Below are positions 33,825-44,668 of a stretch of DNA of 64,000 nt, in pieces. A program made the translations under genes and the position numbers. Numbering within the stretch: the first letter of the stretch is position 1; every line of letters starts with the position of its first letter. The stretch comes from Beverwykella pulmonaria (Eukaryota; Ascomycota; Dothideomycetes; Pleosporales; Melanommataceae): the NCBI GenBank assembly GCA_001599595.1, contig BCHH01000009.1:1277774-1341773 (forward strand), in the 5' to 3' direction. The notes below the pieces were generated by a model, which was not told where the DNA came from, did not search any database, and saw only the letters and a list, made by a program, of their open reading frames with translations.

Positions 33825-33962
33825 ACAATCTAGGGTTAGCGCCGGCCGAATGTGGCGGCTTGGCACACTAAAAGCTTGGCGCGTAATTTTAAACGAACGC
33901 GTTGCGAACATGTTCACTACGCGTTCACAACACGTTCGACTATATCAACAACAACTACAACA
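33825..33962 (+). promoter_or_regulatory. Upstream region of gene A with GAACNNGTTC motifs
   Basis: At 33894-33940 four adjacent motif copies occur, for example GAACGCGTTGCGAACATGTTC and CAACACGTTCG, directly before the gene A start. The same motif fills the element's introns. Confidence 0.6.
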
Positions 33963-34854
33963 ATGCCTGCCCGCTTGAACAACTTCGTAAGTCGTTTTGA
34001 ACATGTTCTGCGAACCTATTGTGAACGTGTTGCTAACACGTTCAGATTCCGTACTTGCGCTACAAGCGCCTTGAGACTGTCCCTCTTGGTATGGGCGCTT
34101 TTGAGCGCACCCAAGCCAATGAAGTCCTTGTCAATTTCGGCGAGCGCCGCTGCCGCATTGACGTAGGCGGCGAGCTCTGTGGAGTAAGTTAAACCATTCC
34201 CCGACATGTTCGGAAATTGTTCAATGAATTCTTTCTGAACGTGTTGCTGACATGTTCTAGGCTGTCTACCAGTCGCGCGGTGCCTTGTGCACTCACCTAG
34301 AGCGAGCTCATGGCGAGCAAGTTGCTGATGCCGACAACGTCGGCAATCCTGGGGCTGCCTACATCCAGGATATCAAGGGTACGTGGAACATATTTCGAAC
34401 AGGTTTGGAATCTGTTTGGATATTGCGGCCAACACGTTNGGAACACGTTGCTAACACGTTTGTTTAGATTGGTACTGCGCAGTCATGGAGGAGCATGACC
34501 GTCTTGTCGCCGAAGGCGACAACGACGACGACGGCGGCGACAACGACGACAACGACGACGGCGACAACGACGACAACGACGACGACGGCGACGGCGGCGA
34601 CAACGAGGACGAGGGCGACGGCGACGGCGGCGACAACGACGAGGACGAGGGCGANNNNNNNNNNNNNNNNNNNNNNNNNNNNNNNNNNNNNNNNNNNNNG
34701 GCGACGGCGGCGACAACGACGAGGACGAGGGCGAGGGCGACGACGAGGACGAGGACGAGGATGGAGATGACGAGGTGAGTTTGAACAAGTTCACAATCTG
34801 TTTTTAATCTGTTGCTAATTTGTTAAGGAGGAGTGGGAGGGGTTTGATGATTGA
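33963..34854 (+). CDS. Transposon gene A: zinc-finger-like protein with acidic repeat tail
   Basis: Five exons: 33963-33986, 34046-34183, 34261-34378, 34468-34774 (with a 45-N gap at 34655-34699) and 34828-34854. Joined, they give about 205 residues. A possible zinc-binding unit reads RRCRIDVGGELCG then RGALCTHLERAHG (Cys, Cys, His, His), split by an intron after the CG. Then WYCAVMEEHDRLVAEGDND leads into a long Asp/Gly/Asn/Glu repeat encoded by GAC/GGC triplets, and the end is EEWEGFDD. The frame on either side of the N run is off by one, so the gap length is not exact. All four introns (53-89 nt) carry the motif. It resembles gene B in the zinc unit and intron position. A DNA-binding helper or regulator of transposition is a guess. 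Confidence 0.65.
34500..34765 (+). repeat. GAC/GGC trinucleotide repeat coding for acidic residues, with assembly gap
   Basis: Imperfect triplet repeats inside exon 4 of gene A, interrupted by 45 Ns. The sequence on both sides of the gap is nearly the same, so the true copy number is uncertain. Confidence 0.85.
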
Positions 34855-35452
34855 TTAGGTTTTTTTCCTACTTTTTTCTATAAAAAATAAAGTAGATTTT
34901 GTCTTACGCTTTCTAAAGAAGGCAATAAAAAGATTTCTCTTATTAATTTTAATTATAATGTGAATAGGTCTTAATTATGTTTAAACTAACTAGAATTTAA
35001 AAAGGTAACGTGCCTGACATTCACTTTCAATTGAGCAGATAGACAGACCCTTTGCCTTACAGATCCTACAAAGGGATGGGTATTCAGAATNAGATAATAT
35101 CTGCCGGCATTGGTTGAAGTTTGGCTGAACTAGTTAGGAACGTGTTCAAGTTATATTTAATATAACTTACCATGCCCTTTACCTGCCTCCTTGTTTTATT
35201 GCTTGACCTGTACAGAGGAACATCAAAGATGGCTGCAGAGGTTTTATAACACTCCTCTTAGACAGACTCTATAATTTCTTCTTAAATTCTATCCTCCTCT
35301 TCCTCTTAGTTATCCTGAGTAGACTGACCTATTTCCAACTCGTTCGCAACATATTCGTTATGTGTTCTCATAACACTATTATAGTAATCCATCTCATGTC
35401 TTAATTGGCGGATACCTGTCTGGCCTGTCTTGGAGGGTGCAAGAGGATAGTC
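34855..35452. other. Intergenic part of the transposon between genes A and B
   Basis: AT-rich and without a frame. It contains further motif copies, for example GAACGTGTTC near 35137 and CAACATATTCGTTATGTGTTC near 35348. Confidence 0.5.
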
Positions 35453-35782
35453 CTAATGGAAGGACTTAATGTGATGGATTAGGGCGCCTCTCTCTGCAAA
35501 CCAGCGCTAGAACATAATTAGAACATTTTTAAAAAAGCTTTGTTGAGACTGTACCTACACCACACAGATTCTTATCACCTGGGAATAGGAATGCACGACA
35601 GTATAGCTCCCCTGAATGGACAATATACTGTCCATCCTCATTTCTTGAAAGTTCGGATGACCCAATGGGCAGGGCTTGCAGCTGTACGTATTGTGCATAT
35701 GATGGCTTGCCAAACATGTTAGGAATATGTTGCAAACGTGTTCCGCAGTACTTACAGCAGAAAGCAGTGATTTATTCACCAT
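35453..35782 (-). CDS. Transposon gene B: 75-residue zinc-finger-like protein related to gene A
   Basis: Three exons on the minus strand, 35756-35782, 35559-35705 and 35453-35506, joined in frame to 75 residues. The core ELYCRAFLFPGDKNLCG then RWFAERGALIHHIKSFH parallels gene A (RRCRIDVGGELCG then AVYQSRGALCTHLERAH): two Cys, RGAL, and His-x5-His or similar. The intron lies at the same place (after the CG codons, phase 0) in both. Both introns (50 and 52 nt) carry AACATGTT/ATGTTCT motif copies. Too short for an enzyme. A small DNA-binding or regulatory protein is inferred. The gene is easily missed because no single frame exceeds 70 residues. Confidence 0.55.
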
Positions 35783-35908
35783 GTTAAATGTAGGTGGAGA
35801 GAAGGTGAGGAGATTTTTACGGAAACACGAGGCATCTTTTATTACCCCTCATTTATCCCTATAAAGATCTAGCGCGGAAAACTCTGAAACTAGCTTGGCA
35901 ACTAATTA
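35783..35908. other. Intergenic part of the transposon between genes B and C
   Basis: Short spacer upstream of gene B and downstream of gene C. No frame. Confidence 0.4.
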
Positions 35909-38900
35909 TCAACCTGTTCNGAACAGGTNGAGATCACGTTGACGGCGCTGTTCTTCTTTCTCCTGCTCAAAATGAAATCGCGCCTTTTCTAGTTCAAGTT
36001 TTTCCTTTTCTAGCTGAATGCGTGCTTTTTCAACTTCAAGCCTTTGAAGTTCAGTCTGTAGATTTTGGTTTGAGAACATAGCTTGACGTTGGAGTGATTG
36101 TGAATTGCTTGAACACGTTTAGAACTAGTTGCAAAGAGGTTGATATTAACTTACGGCGGCACTGGAGATGAAGGAACTGGCGTTAATCTCCTAGAAGATA
36201 CTGATGGGGATCTTGAAGTAGTTTTACTTCTAGAAGACATACGTCTACCCTGTCTTTGGCTTGATACAAATCNNGAAGAGTTTGATAAAGTTAGAATATN
36301 ATCGTNACTTTCTAGACTTTGTAGAGGCTCTCTCTCTTTTNGTTCTAAACAAGTTAGGAATAGGTTTAATCTATAAGACATATACTTACTTCTTTCTCTT
36401 CCTGAGTTAATAAAGTATCTTTGGCTTAAACTCATAGGCATCNGTGAGGCATGCCGGCTTCCATGTCGATCTCTTGCATTGAACTCTCCAATATCCTGGA
36501 GATCCATTTGCATGGCACTTCAATGTGTTAGCAACATGTTCTGAACCTGTTCAAATACATACTTTGATATAGCCTCAAGTAGAGGCAGTCTCTGACCAGT
36601 ACGATAGCCTTTATTGCCAGCCTGCTCAACAGCATTTGAGTGACATTCTATCTTATCCNATATATCTTTAGGGATTAGACTNATACACTGTACTAAACCA
36701 GCTGCAATGACTAGATGTTTCTTATGTCTTGCCCAGTTCTGGACTCTTTCGTCTTCCTCCTCTAGAAACATGTTAATAATAGCTTCTCAACAGGTTCCAA
36801 ACACGTTGACATACCCATTAACAAATTGCAGAGTTGATTATAGTCCGCACTTGACTTCATAGACAAGAGAGCTCTCATACGCCCCCAGATAGACTCTGGA
36901 ACATGTGGTGAGTTTGGAACAGCTTTTGTTATACTGCGTAGAAAATGGACTTGGCAGAACCGTACACAAGACTGTAGCTGCCATCTCCACTCTCTCATAT
37001 CTGGATCTACCTGGGCAAGGTATTCACCAAAGCCTTTAACATGTTATTCAGAACTTGTTTAGAACAAGTTAAACTACATACCTCGCATCTGCTTGCTGTC
37101 CATATCAACAGTAATGCCATAAAACCCCTCTTTGTGTAAGTGATGCNATTTTACTGGCTTATTTGTACGTTCACCACAGAGTTTAAAAAAGTGGTATAGG
37201 CCTTGTTGATAGATTCTTGGCGATTCCATATCAGTAATAATGCGTCCAAGCGTAATTACTTTTAATATCTTAGCAACTTGTTTTTAACCTTCTTAAAATA
37301 GTATATACTTTTACCATGTCCTGGGTGGAAGATTGCAATAAGAACCTCAGACCATCCTTGTTCAAGTCTTTTGTATGACATATCCATCTGGAATGTAGTC
37401 TGGGAGAGAAGAATCTGGGCTTGCTGATCATATAAACAGATAATAAAGTTTCCCGAAACTGAAGTAATAATGTGACGAATGTATGCCTAACATGTTATGA
37501 ACACGTTCAGAATGTATTCAGGTTCTTATAACTTACTGTTGCAGGATCCTGATGCTTTGTTCGCCACTCATACACTACACCACCTATCCCATGTTTATAT
37601 GGAAACTGAGCTAGCTTTTCACGTTTAATTATCCGTCNAATTCGATCCTTATTTGCATATACTGCATTGAAATTATCCAAGGATGAGAAGCCTTTTAATT
37701 GGAGATATGCATGGAGCTGAGGGGATTTTAGAAAATCCGCTGAATAGGTTAGCATCATGTTGAGAACAAGTTCAGCAGTTCTTACATCGTGTAAGCCTTA
37801 GTGTTAGCATTGGATGCAGAATGCTATGGATCTCCTCTAGCTCGTCTGCTGGTATATTCCAGGGCGGAGGTGGGATATGCGAATGTGTTCCGAACGAAAT
37901 TAGAACAAAATAAGGTGTTCTAACNATATCCTCTGGAATTAGGATATGGAATTCAACATCGCAAGCATGTTTAATCATCTTTCCTTGGCCTTGCGGGTGG
38001 TCCACACCTTGAACACGTTAGGAACAAGTTCAGAATCGCTTCTCAAATACATACCGCACGTCTTAAGCCTGCAGGCTTGAGGCTCTACAACATTACAGTA
38101 CTCATTAACAGTTGGCAACCCAAATTCAAATAACCTTTCAAGGTAAGGAATGTTGGCCTTTTCATCAACCTTTTGGATATAGTGCCTTTCAGCTGTTCTT
38201 CGTTGCCAATGCCAGCTATTGCATCCAACAAACCATGTGTCAGTGTTCGAGAGTTCCTAAAAGCTTGTTAAATTGATTTGAACACGTTTTGAACACGTTG
38301 AATACCTGTCTTGTTTTTCTCAAGCGCGGTGTACATGTAGGAAGTTGTGGAGTACAACAACCTAATGCAAACCTCCGCTGGGCACTAAGAAAGACAGCTG
38401 TAGCTATAGCCTCTCCCTGGTCCTTCTGTGAAACAGCCCGCAGTTGTTTAATCTGCTCATAAAGAGCATCCGTAACCTCATTATGTGAACACGTTCGCAA
38501 TACGTTCTCAAGGTATTCACAATGTTTAATTCCAGAACACCGATACTTCCACTTGTAGGTACTTCCGTTAAGGAATGGCGAATGTGTAAGTTTTTCAGGA
38601 TATACCTTCGCCCTTGAGTACTGAAACTAACGAACGTGTTAGGAACATATTATCAACCTGTTCAGGTACTTACTCTTAGTGCTTTCTTCAACACATCCTC
38701 TTTATTAGGATATACACCAGAGGGGAGTTCAGCTACTTCTACTATATAAGCTATACCCTGATTGTGGGTTTTTGGATATGCTGGTATAAACGGTGTGTAT
38801 ACTGTTTCCTCTACTATAAGAGGTCCACTGTTGTTGCTATTTGAACTACCAACTGTAAAGGGAGTCTGGTGCTTTGCGAACGTGTTAGGAACATGTTTAG

Positions 38901-39079
38901 AACATATTGAGATTTTGTCTAGGATTGGTTACAAATTCAGTTCCTTCTCTGTCTGCATCCTCATCTAGTTCTTCTTCAGACAAAAACATGTCCCCAAGAG
39001 AGAAGATTGAGTCATTTTCATACTCCTCTTCGTTGTTGTGAATAGGGTTGTATATAATTTGACCAGGTGGCGTTGTCAT
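35909..39079 (-). CDS. Transposon gene C: 858-residue DDE/RNase H-fold transposase with 13 exons
   Basis: Thirteen minus-strand exons: 38933-39079, 38674-38871, 38306-38626, 38055-38256, 37786-38007, 37537-37739, 37315-37486, 37082-37258, 36815-37033, 36563-36761, 36390-36517, 36155-36344 and 35909-36107. They join to 2577 nt with no internal stop. Order: acidic N-terminus; a cysteine-rich zinc-binding stretch (YRCSGIKHCE near 140, GCNSWHWQRR, CRLKTC); HSHIPPPPWNIP near 340; catalytic candidates Asp466 in QMDMSYKRL and Asp540 in GITVDMDSKQ; and a CxxH motif at 574-577 (RFCQVHF), as in Mutator-like, hAT and related transposases. Then comes WARHKKHLVIAAGL, a Ser/Arg-rich stretch and a C-terminal Glu/Lys/Gln coiled coil. 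The third acidic residue is not assigned. The twelve introns (45-61 nt) hold GAACNNGTTC-type motifs. The start is the Met at 39079. Confidence 0.82.
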
Positions 39080-39231
39080 GTTGTGAACACGTTGAGAACC
39101 TGTTGGAGAAATGTACTGCAAGAATTTTTTTTTTCTATTTTAAGGTAGGCTGTGCTTAGTTATATACCTGAACTGATACTGGAAAAATTTTCACTTCCTA
39201 ATTCAGTAAGGCGGCCTTGGCAGCAGGGGGC

Positions 39232-39273
39232 AGTATGTGCCGAGGTCAAAAACCAGTATCAGGTGAACTGCCT
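39232..39273 (-). repeat. Right terminal inverted repeat, 42 bp
   Basis: Inverse of 33783-33824 with three transition differences. Confidence 0.9.
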
Positions 39274-39278
39274 CCTGG

Positions 39279-39531
39279 TAAGGAGCTCAACCAGTGGTCC
39301 TTCGCGTTCCATAAGTACCCGGTCTGGTTCGTGCGTCAGGGGTCTAGTTCGTGCGCGGGCCGAGCCCAATTCGGTTAAGCATTCTAGGTTAGGTCGGCTA
39401 GATGTCGAACTCGTCGTTCGGAGAGTGCTGTGTTGTAGAGTACAGTACTTATCGGGACCGTCGTTCAGGACCATCGTTCGGAGGGTACTGTATTCTACAG
39501 TGTCACTCCGTGACAATTACTAACTTCTCCT
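39279..39531. repeat. Subterminal repeat block of the Fot1-type family, copy 2
   Basis: Inverse orientation relative to 13395-13640. Shares GTCAC/GCGGAGTGACAC at the outer end (39515-39531) and GAATACAGTACCCTCCGAAC. Its first 8 bases are the right target duplication of the 5.5 kb transposon. The outer end sits in a decayed Tc1-type gene at a TA. Confidence 0.75.
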
Positions 39532-39905
39532 CAGGCCACCGTGTAACGTATTCCTTGTCTCTTCCCAACTAGAAAGAAGCTTCATCGCTCCAGATGATCT
39601 GATTCTACATATGCTACTCCAAGTTGGCGCAAATTTGTGCCCAGAAGGTTCGATCGTTTATATACTTTAGTGTGAGCAGTGCCTTCACAGTTGTTACACG
39701 GCATAATAGGCCCTCTCCATTGAATGCCTTAACTAGAGTTCTCTCATCTATGTTAATTCCAAGCTCATGAAAATCCTCCCTCATAGACTTAAAATGCTGC
39801 TCATAATATGATGTAGCTTGCTCTATGAGGCATCTTCAAATCAGCGTATTGAACTTTGGCCGGCGGCCGAAAGGCTTTGTAGGTGTAATAAGTTGATATA
39901 CGCGG
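39532..39905 (-). pseudogene. Decayed Tc1/mariner-type transposase fragment
   Basis: On the minus strand the frame WSDEASF, stop, LGRDKEYVTRW (near 39550-39600) matches the first catalytic block of Tc1-type transposases. Upstream pieces such as PPAKVQYADLKMPH fit the linker region. Several stops are present. The right end is broken by the repeat block ending at 39531. Confidence 0.6.
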
Positions 39906-41009
39906 TGTTGTACAGTTGAATAAGGTAATCATCACCATGCAATTTACTTACAGTGGATGTTAGACCTCCGGCTATGCGCAGTCTTGTCAAACAGGCCGAC
40001 TTCAGCCCTACGATCTAGCTCAACCCTAGTCAACCAATTCAACTCTCTGAAAACACCTACAGAATTTGCCACACCACAACCCTATGGCCATAGCTAGTCG
40101 GCTACCCTTCATGCGAGTGTGTTTCCATAGTACCATCACATCACGATGTTGTACGATGGGCTGTCACAAAGAATGATGGCGGGCTAGATGCTGGGCGGGT
40201 CGCTTGACTCAGCAGCAACGCTTTGTCGTCGCTAAGGCTGTGTCTGTGTTAATCGAGCCTTCGCGGGTCTCGTTTTGGTTCCCGTTGTGGGTCCAGATAT
40301 CAGCACTATTTTGAAACCATAGCTCAGCCGTAAAGCCCCGCTCTCAAGCTCTCCACACCCCTCCATTATATCATGTGAATATAAGGCCACTTATGAATGC
40401 AGAGATTGTATTTCGGTTTGAACCAAGCTATGTAGGCTTTTTCTTAAGAAGCTAGAATACAGCTTGCCTTACAGGCTCTTGATTGAATCTAAATATACGG
40501 TGTCTGACGCGCTACAGCAATGTATAACGTTCTTTTCTCAACCCTACGTGACCGATGACCCGGAACTGTGTCAAGACGCAATTATAAGCCCACCTCGACA
40601 AAGCTTACAAAGGATGTACTAGATCGATAGTTCGTTGGGTCTCTGTCTTCCACTTTTGTCCATATTGGAAGCTAGCCAGCGTCATTCGCCTCAGCGTAAG
40701 ATCTATTTTTACGTATATACAGAGCACATCTCTGGTATTATGATGAAATAGTGCACATGCGTTAGTTCCATGCAAGTCATTCACTAGCTATGGCAGTTTC
40801 CGCCCCGAATATGGTCCAAGCTATCGTTTCACCATGCTCGTCATGCTGCCTAAAAAGTCAAATTCGGATGTAAGATGGTCAATGTACTCAGCGTTGCACA
40901 ACAATATATCACACTTACTAGCAGCAGAAGATCTCCACTTTAACCTCTATTAAAATGACGACACCGAAAGTTACATCAAATAGTACGATACTAACATTTG
41001 GCCGATTCA
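39906..41009. other. Gap without gene
   Basis: No frame with a domain. Moderately AT-rich, possibly decayed. Confidence 0.4.
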
Positions 41010-41340
41010 TATGTTGCAACCGCGCATGTGTTTGTGCTGGGTTAACAAGCCGACAGTGGCAAGCACGGACTTCATTTTCAGCTCAAGGCTCAGTCTCATT
41101 GTGGCCCTCCATCGTCAGTCGTTCCTCGATTCCGGCCAGTTTTGGCTAGAGGTGATCCACTTGATATGAGGGGATGTAGAAGATTGTTCAACGATGAAGT
41201 CTAGCAACTTTTTCAACTCTGCTAGGCACTCCGCAATCGCATCGACGATCAAGTATGTGCTGCCTAGGGTGAGCTCTTGTAGAATGTTTGTGAACATCTC
41301 GCACAACGCAACCTGTGCATTTGCAACCCTAAAGAGTATA
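41010..41340 (-). pseudogene. NACHT-domain relic of an NLR-type receptor
   Basis: On the minus strand one frame reads ILQELTLGSTYLIVDAIAEC, then LKKLLDFI, then SPHIKWITSSQNWPES. These are the Walker B block and the sensor/SSRNWP-like block of fungal NACHT proteins. The following piece RLSLELKMKSV continues in another frame, so the copy is shifted. No P-loop is seen upstream. Intact NACHT proteins act as signal-transducing ATPases in fungal non-self recognition. This one is dead. Confidence 0.75.
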
Positions 41341-44300
41341 TTGCTGACGTGATTGTGCTTCTTCCGAATCGGAGCGCATACCGGGTGTCACAGAGTAAAG
41401 TTTAAACTAACTGTAGTTTGGCTCTTACCTTGATAGACATGGATGATATGAACTAGAGGGAAAATGTACGCTCTAAAGTTACCAGACGCTATACAAGGAC
41501 AATTAACAGATTAAGTTCTGAATCTTCAGTTTGGCATGGTAATTTAGGTGCTGTCACGTTTACAAAGAGTCAGGATGTAAAAGGAATCAGTGGTAGCAGC
41601 GAGCGGACTTCTAGTATTGGAATTGAAAGACTAAAATCTGTTCTTTCCCCTTTCTTTGAGCCTCTGGCCCTTTTGATGTTCGTCACTTAGCAAGCGCTTA
41701 GCCGGCGCTAGACCTGCACGAGGCTGGCGTCCTTATAATTACGCAGCTTCTAGTTCACCTTATTATCAGGTCATCACGCATGCTTAATAGAGTAGAACAA
41801 GCAAAATAAAGTGGGGAGATATCACGCAGGGGCGATATTCACTACAATGTCATGCTTCTATCTAGACGTTGTGTTACCCTAGCACGCAAGCGTTGCGGCT
41901 GACTGGTACAGGCTGTCATCTGAGCTCATTTGCAATTGGGTACGCCAGTTTCACTGTCAACGTCGAGAGAAAGGCCAAGTGAGCGAATCACGAAGTATCT
42001 CTGTCGAGAACGATGTCTCTAGTTACAGGACGGGTTTTTACTCGCGTACCTTTAACGATTTTGGGTGTTTAGTAGCCAGTTTATCTGGCATCGTGTGGGG
42101 TTGTAAGTGAAATATGGGATTGTATATATTATGTCTACCGATACTTGGGCGTCCTAGATGTATCTATCTATATATATATGAATACAGTCCAACACATCAG
42201 AGTGAGACTCTTTTTATAGTTGGGAATACTGTAACTGTGCTAAGGCACTAGAATTGCCTAAGCGAACACAGCGATCGCCAACGTAGGAGTCGACTCTACT
42301 TGTCTACACATCAAGAGACACTAACTAGCGAAGTGATTGGTCATTTTTGTCATTCGTGGCAAAACACGGATCAGTGCGACCTTGAAAAGATGCTTCCTTT
42401 CACCCCATCCCACAACAAATTTGAAAACACTCATCTCACAATTCACAGGTGAAGTGTATTTGGCTTTTTCTGACAGTTCACACCACATCTGTTGGCCGAT
42501 ATTGTCTCTCAGATTTCTCAAGAGCCTCTCCAAGGGGAGGATCCTTGCAAACTTTAAAGGCTCAGGTCATCTTTGCATAGGCGTCTAGAATTTGCTACCC
42601 CTACCCCCCCTACCCCCCGACGGATAGTGTCAGGTGAGGTTCTTGGCATGAACACAGCTCCTAAATACCTTATAAAGATCCTTCCTTATAGTATTTGCTA
42701 GTCCTCACACTCAGAACACATACTGTCCTATACACAAAGATTTACCTCCTCACGGATAGCCGCTGCTATCTGCTACTCCCCACGCTTATATATATATTTC
42801 GGGTCTTTTTCACATTCGAACCATTTCCCCAAAACGTCCTTGTAATTTTCCTGCATCTGAGTCTTTTCTGCCAATGATCAAGTATCACCTGTTTGGGCCG
42901 AGTAGCGGGGTTGATAGTCGGACTCTGCCAGAGACGTGACATCCTCATATACAGGAAGGAGGAGAAAAAGAAAGAACAAAACGAGGGTCGCGTGTGGGGC
43001 TAGCATTCCTTGGATGCACCAGGACAGTCAATTCATGCATTAATACAAGATTATTCAGCAGCGTGTATTACATTATGACGATTGTTAACGACAGTGGTGA
43101 TTGTAGGCTACGAAGCGCCGACAAAGATGCCATCTGCCGCGCTCGACTTCAATTCCTCCATCTTCTTCCTCCAACATTATAACCTCGCCGTCGACCACGA
43201 GGCCATAGAGTAATCATTCCATCCGCACATGCGGCTTCATAATCTACTGCAACATTCGCATGGATCGCATCCTTCGCTCGGGCGTATACATGACACAGTT
43301 GCTTTCGCACTTCATCTTCCGGCTGCGACTTCATCCACCAACTAGAGACGTGAATAAGAGCTCGAAGCGTAATGTCTTATCGGAATATTTGCCTCCTTTG
43401 TTAGGCCTGTGCCGATTCCTCCTTTGGTCGTCCCGTCGACCTTCTGCTCAGTAGGGCCATGCTGGTCGATTGTGGGCTTCGGGTAGCGTATGTCATCCAA
43501 GGGGTGATCATTCGTACAATCGCCCTAGCCCCAGCCGGCAATGCCCGAGGAGTACCCACAGGATTGCCATTCGTCTCGGTTTGTGAATAGCCAGGTAGCT
43601 GATGATGAAGCGGTCCAGACATCTTATGGAGGGCCAATCCATCAATTTCTTGAGGCGCTGGCATCAGTGACTCGCGGGACTGGGGCTCTATCCCTCTCAG
43701 GTGGTTATTATATCGTCCGAATACGACTCGAATTTCACAACAGCTTCTTCGTCAGCTTTGAGAGAGAACGGCCGAGTTTCCGAATCCGAAACCAAAGAGG
43801 TCGACGACGAAGGCTGGTGAAAGCACCACGACACCAAACACCAACAGGGGCATAGCTGTTCCATTCTACATCTAGTCGAATGTAGGAAGCGATTCGCAAT
43901 TCGCGATTCTGATAACCCGCTAGCACAGATCTCATGTCGAAGATCCTTGGTCGACCTGAAGGCGAAGGTCCATCCGAGGAAGGGATGAGGTGAAAGACGT
44001 CGTGTTGATAAAGTTGAGGTCAGTAGGCTTTTCAACCCTAGTCACACAGGATGGACGAATGAACAGTTCTGTGCATCTGTTCGTAATGTAGGTGCAACGT
44101 TCGACGCGGAAGGTGATTGGCGGCGAAGGGGGGCCTCATATAGGGCTTCATCTAAGAGTTCAAGTACCGTACCACGGTGGTGGAACATTGAACCGAGTGC
44201 CATGGGACTGGATATAGGTAACGAATCTAATCTATACCACAAGCCGGGGTTCCGTGCACAGTTTCGGCAAACCTCGCGGGGAATAATATATTCCTGGCTG

Positions 44301-44668
44301 GGTGGACAAATCCTCTCAAACTTCTTTTGTTCACCAGTCGAACTGTTCAGATGACACATTCATGTCAACGTGCAGGACGCAGATTACTATTAGATAAAGT
44401 ATCCAGCCGACGGGAGCAGCTAAGTTATCATCGTTTGTTGCTGTGAGTCGACTCGTCTCTGCTGTTGTCAGTACTGATCGTCTCTGTTGGGATACTGCGT
44501 CGCGCAGCCTGCAATGACAAACTCACTCGACCAAGGTGTTTAACAATCTTCTTTTCGGCGATATCATCACCCAAATTCCAAGGGCCTGTTCCGGATCTCT
44601 TGTTATTGGGACATGCATTCCGCTTGGTTTGCTTGTTTCCAAATTGTTCCCCAGTCGTGCATCACCAT
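41341..44668. other. Long gap with no gene I can support
   Basis: Minus-strand frames at 42321-42533, 43401-43664, 43697-44035 and 44042-44359 have no recognised domain and could not be joined into one gene. A poly-C-rich stretch (CCCCTACCCCCC) lies near 42600. A short TA repeat (TATATATATA) is near 42170. Some of the 43.1-44.4 kb frames could belong to an unrecognised gene. Confidence 0.4.

Larger units (their letters stand above)
33779..39278. mobile_element. Intact-looking 5.5 kb DNA transposon with three genes and motif-filled introns
   Basis: Ends carry 42-bp inverted repeats (33783-33824 and 39232-39273) that differ at a few C/T positions, and an 8-bp target duplication flanks the element. 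It holds gene A (+, 33963-34854), gene B (-, 35453-35782) and the transposase gene C (-, 35909-39079). Unlike the other transposons in the window it has no stop codons in its exons. The noncoding parts are full of a palindromic GAACNNGTTC-type motif. A 45-base N run (34655-34699) and about 15 single Ns lie inside it and nowhere else in the window. Mutator-like or another RNase H-fold superfamily with 8-bp duplications is likely. Confidence 0.88.

Noticed and set aside
34483..34794. Long frames on both strands through the GAC/GGC repeat
   Set aside because: Triplet repeats keep all frames open. Only the + strand frame giving Asp/Gly/Glu links to good exons on both sides.
35909..39079. KDZ (Kyakuja/Dileera/Zisupton) superfamily for gene C
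   Set aside because: The 8-bp duplication and cysteine-rich N-terminus would fit, but the CxxH motif after the second Asp and the HSHxPPPP region fit better with Mutator-like or related families. A profile search is needed to decide.
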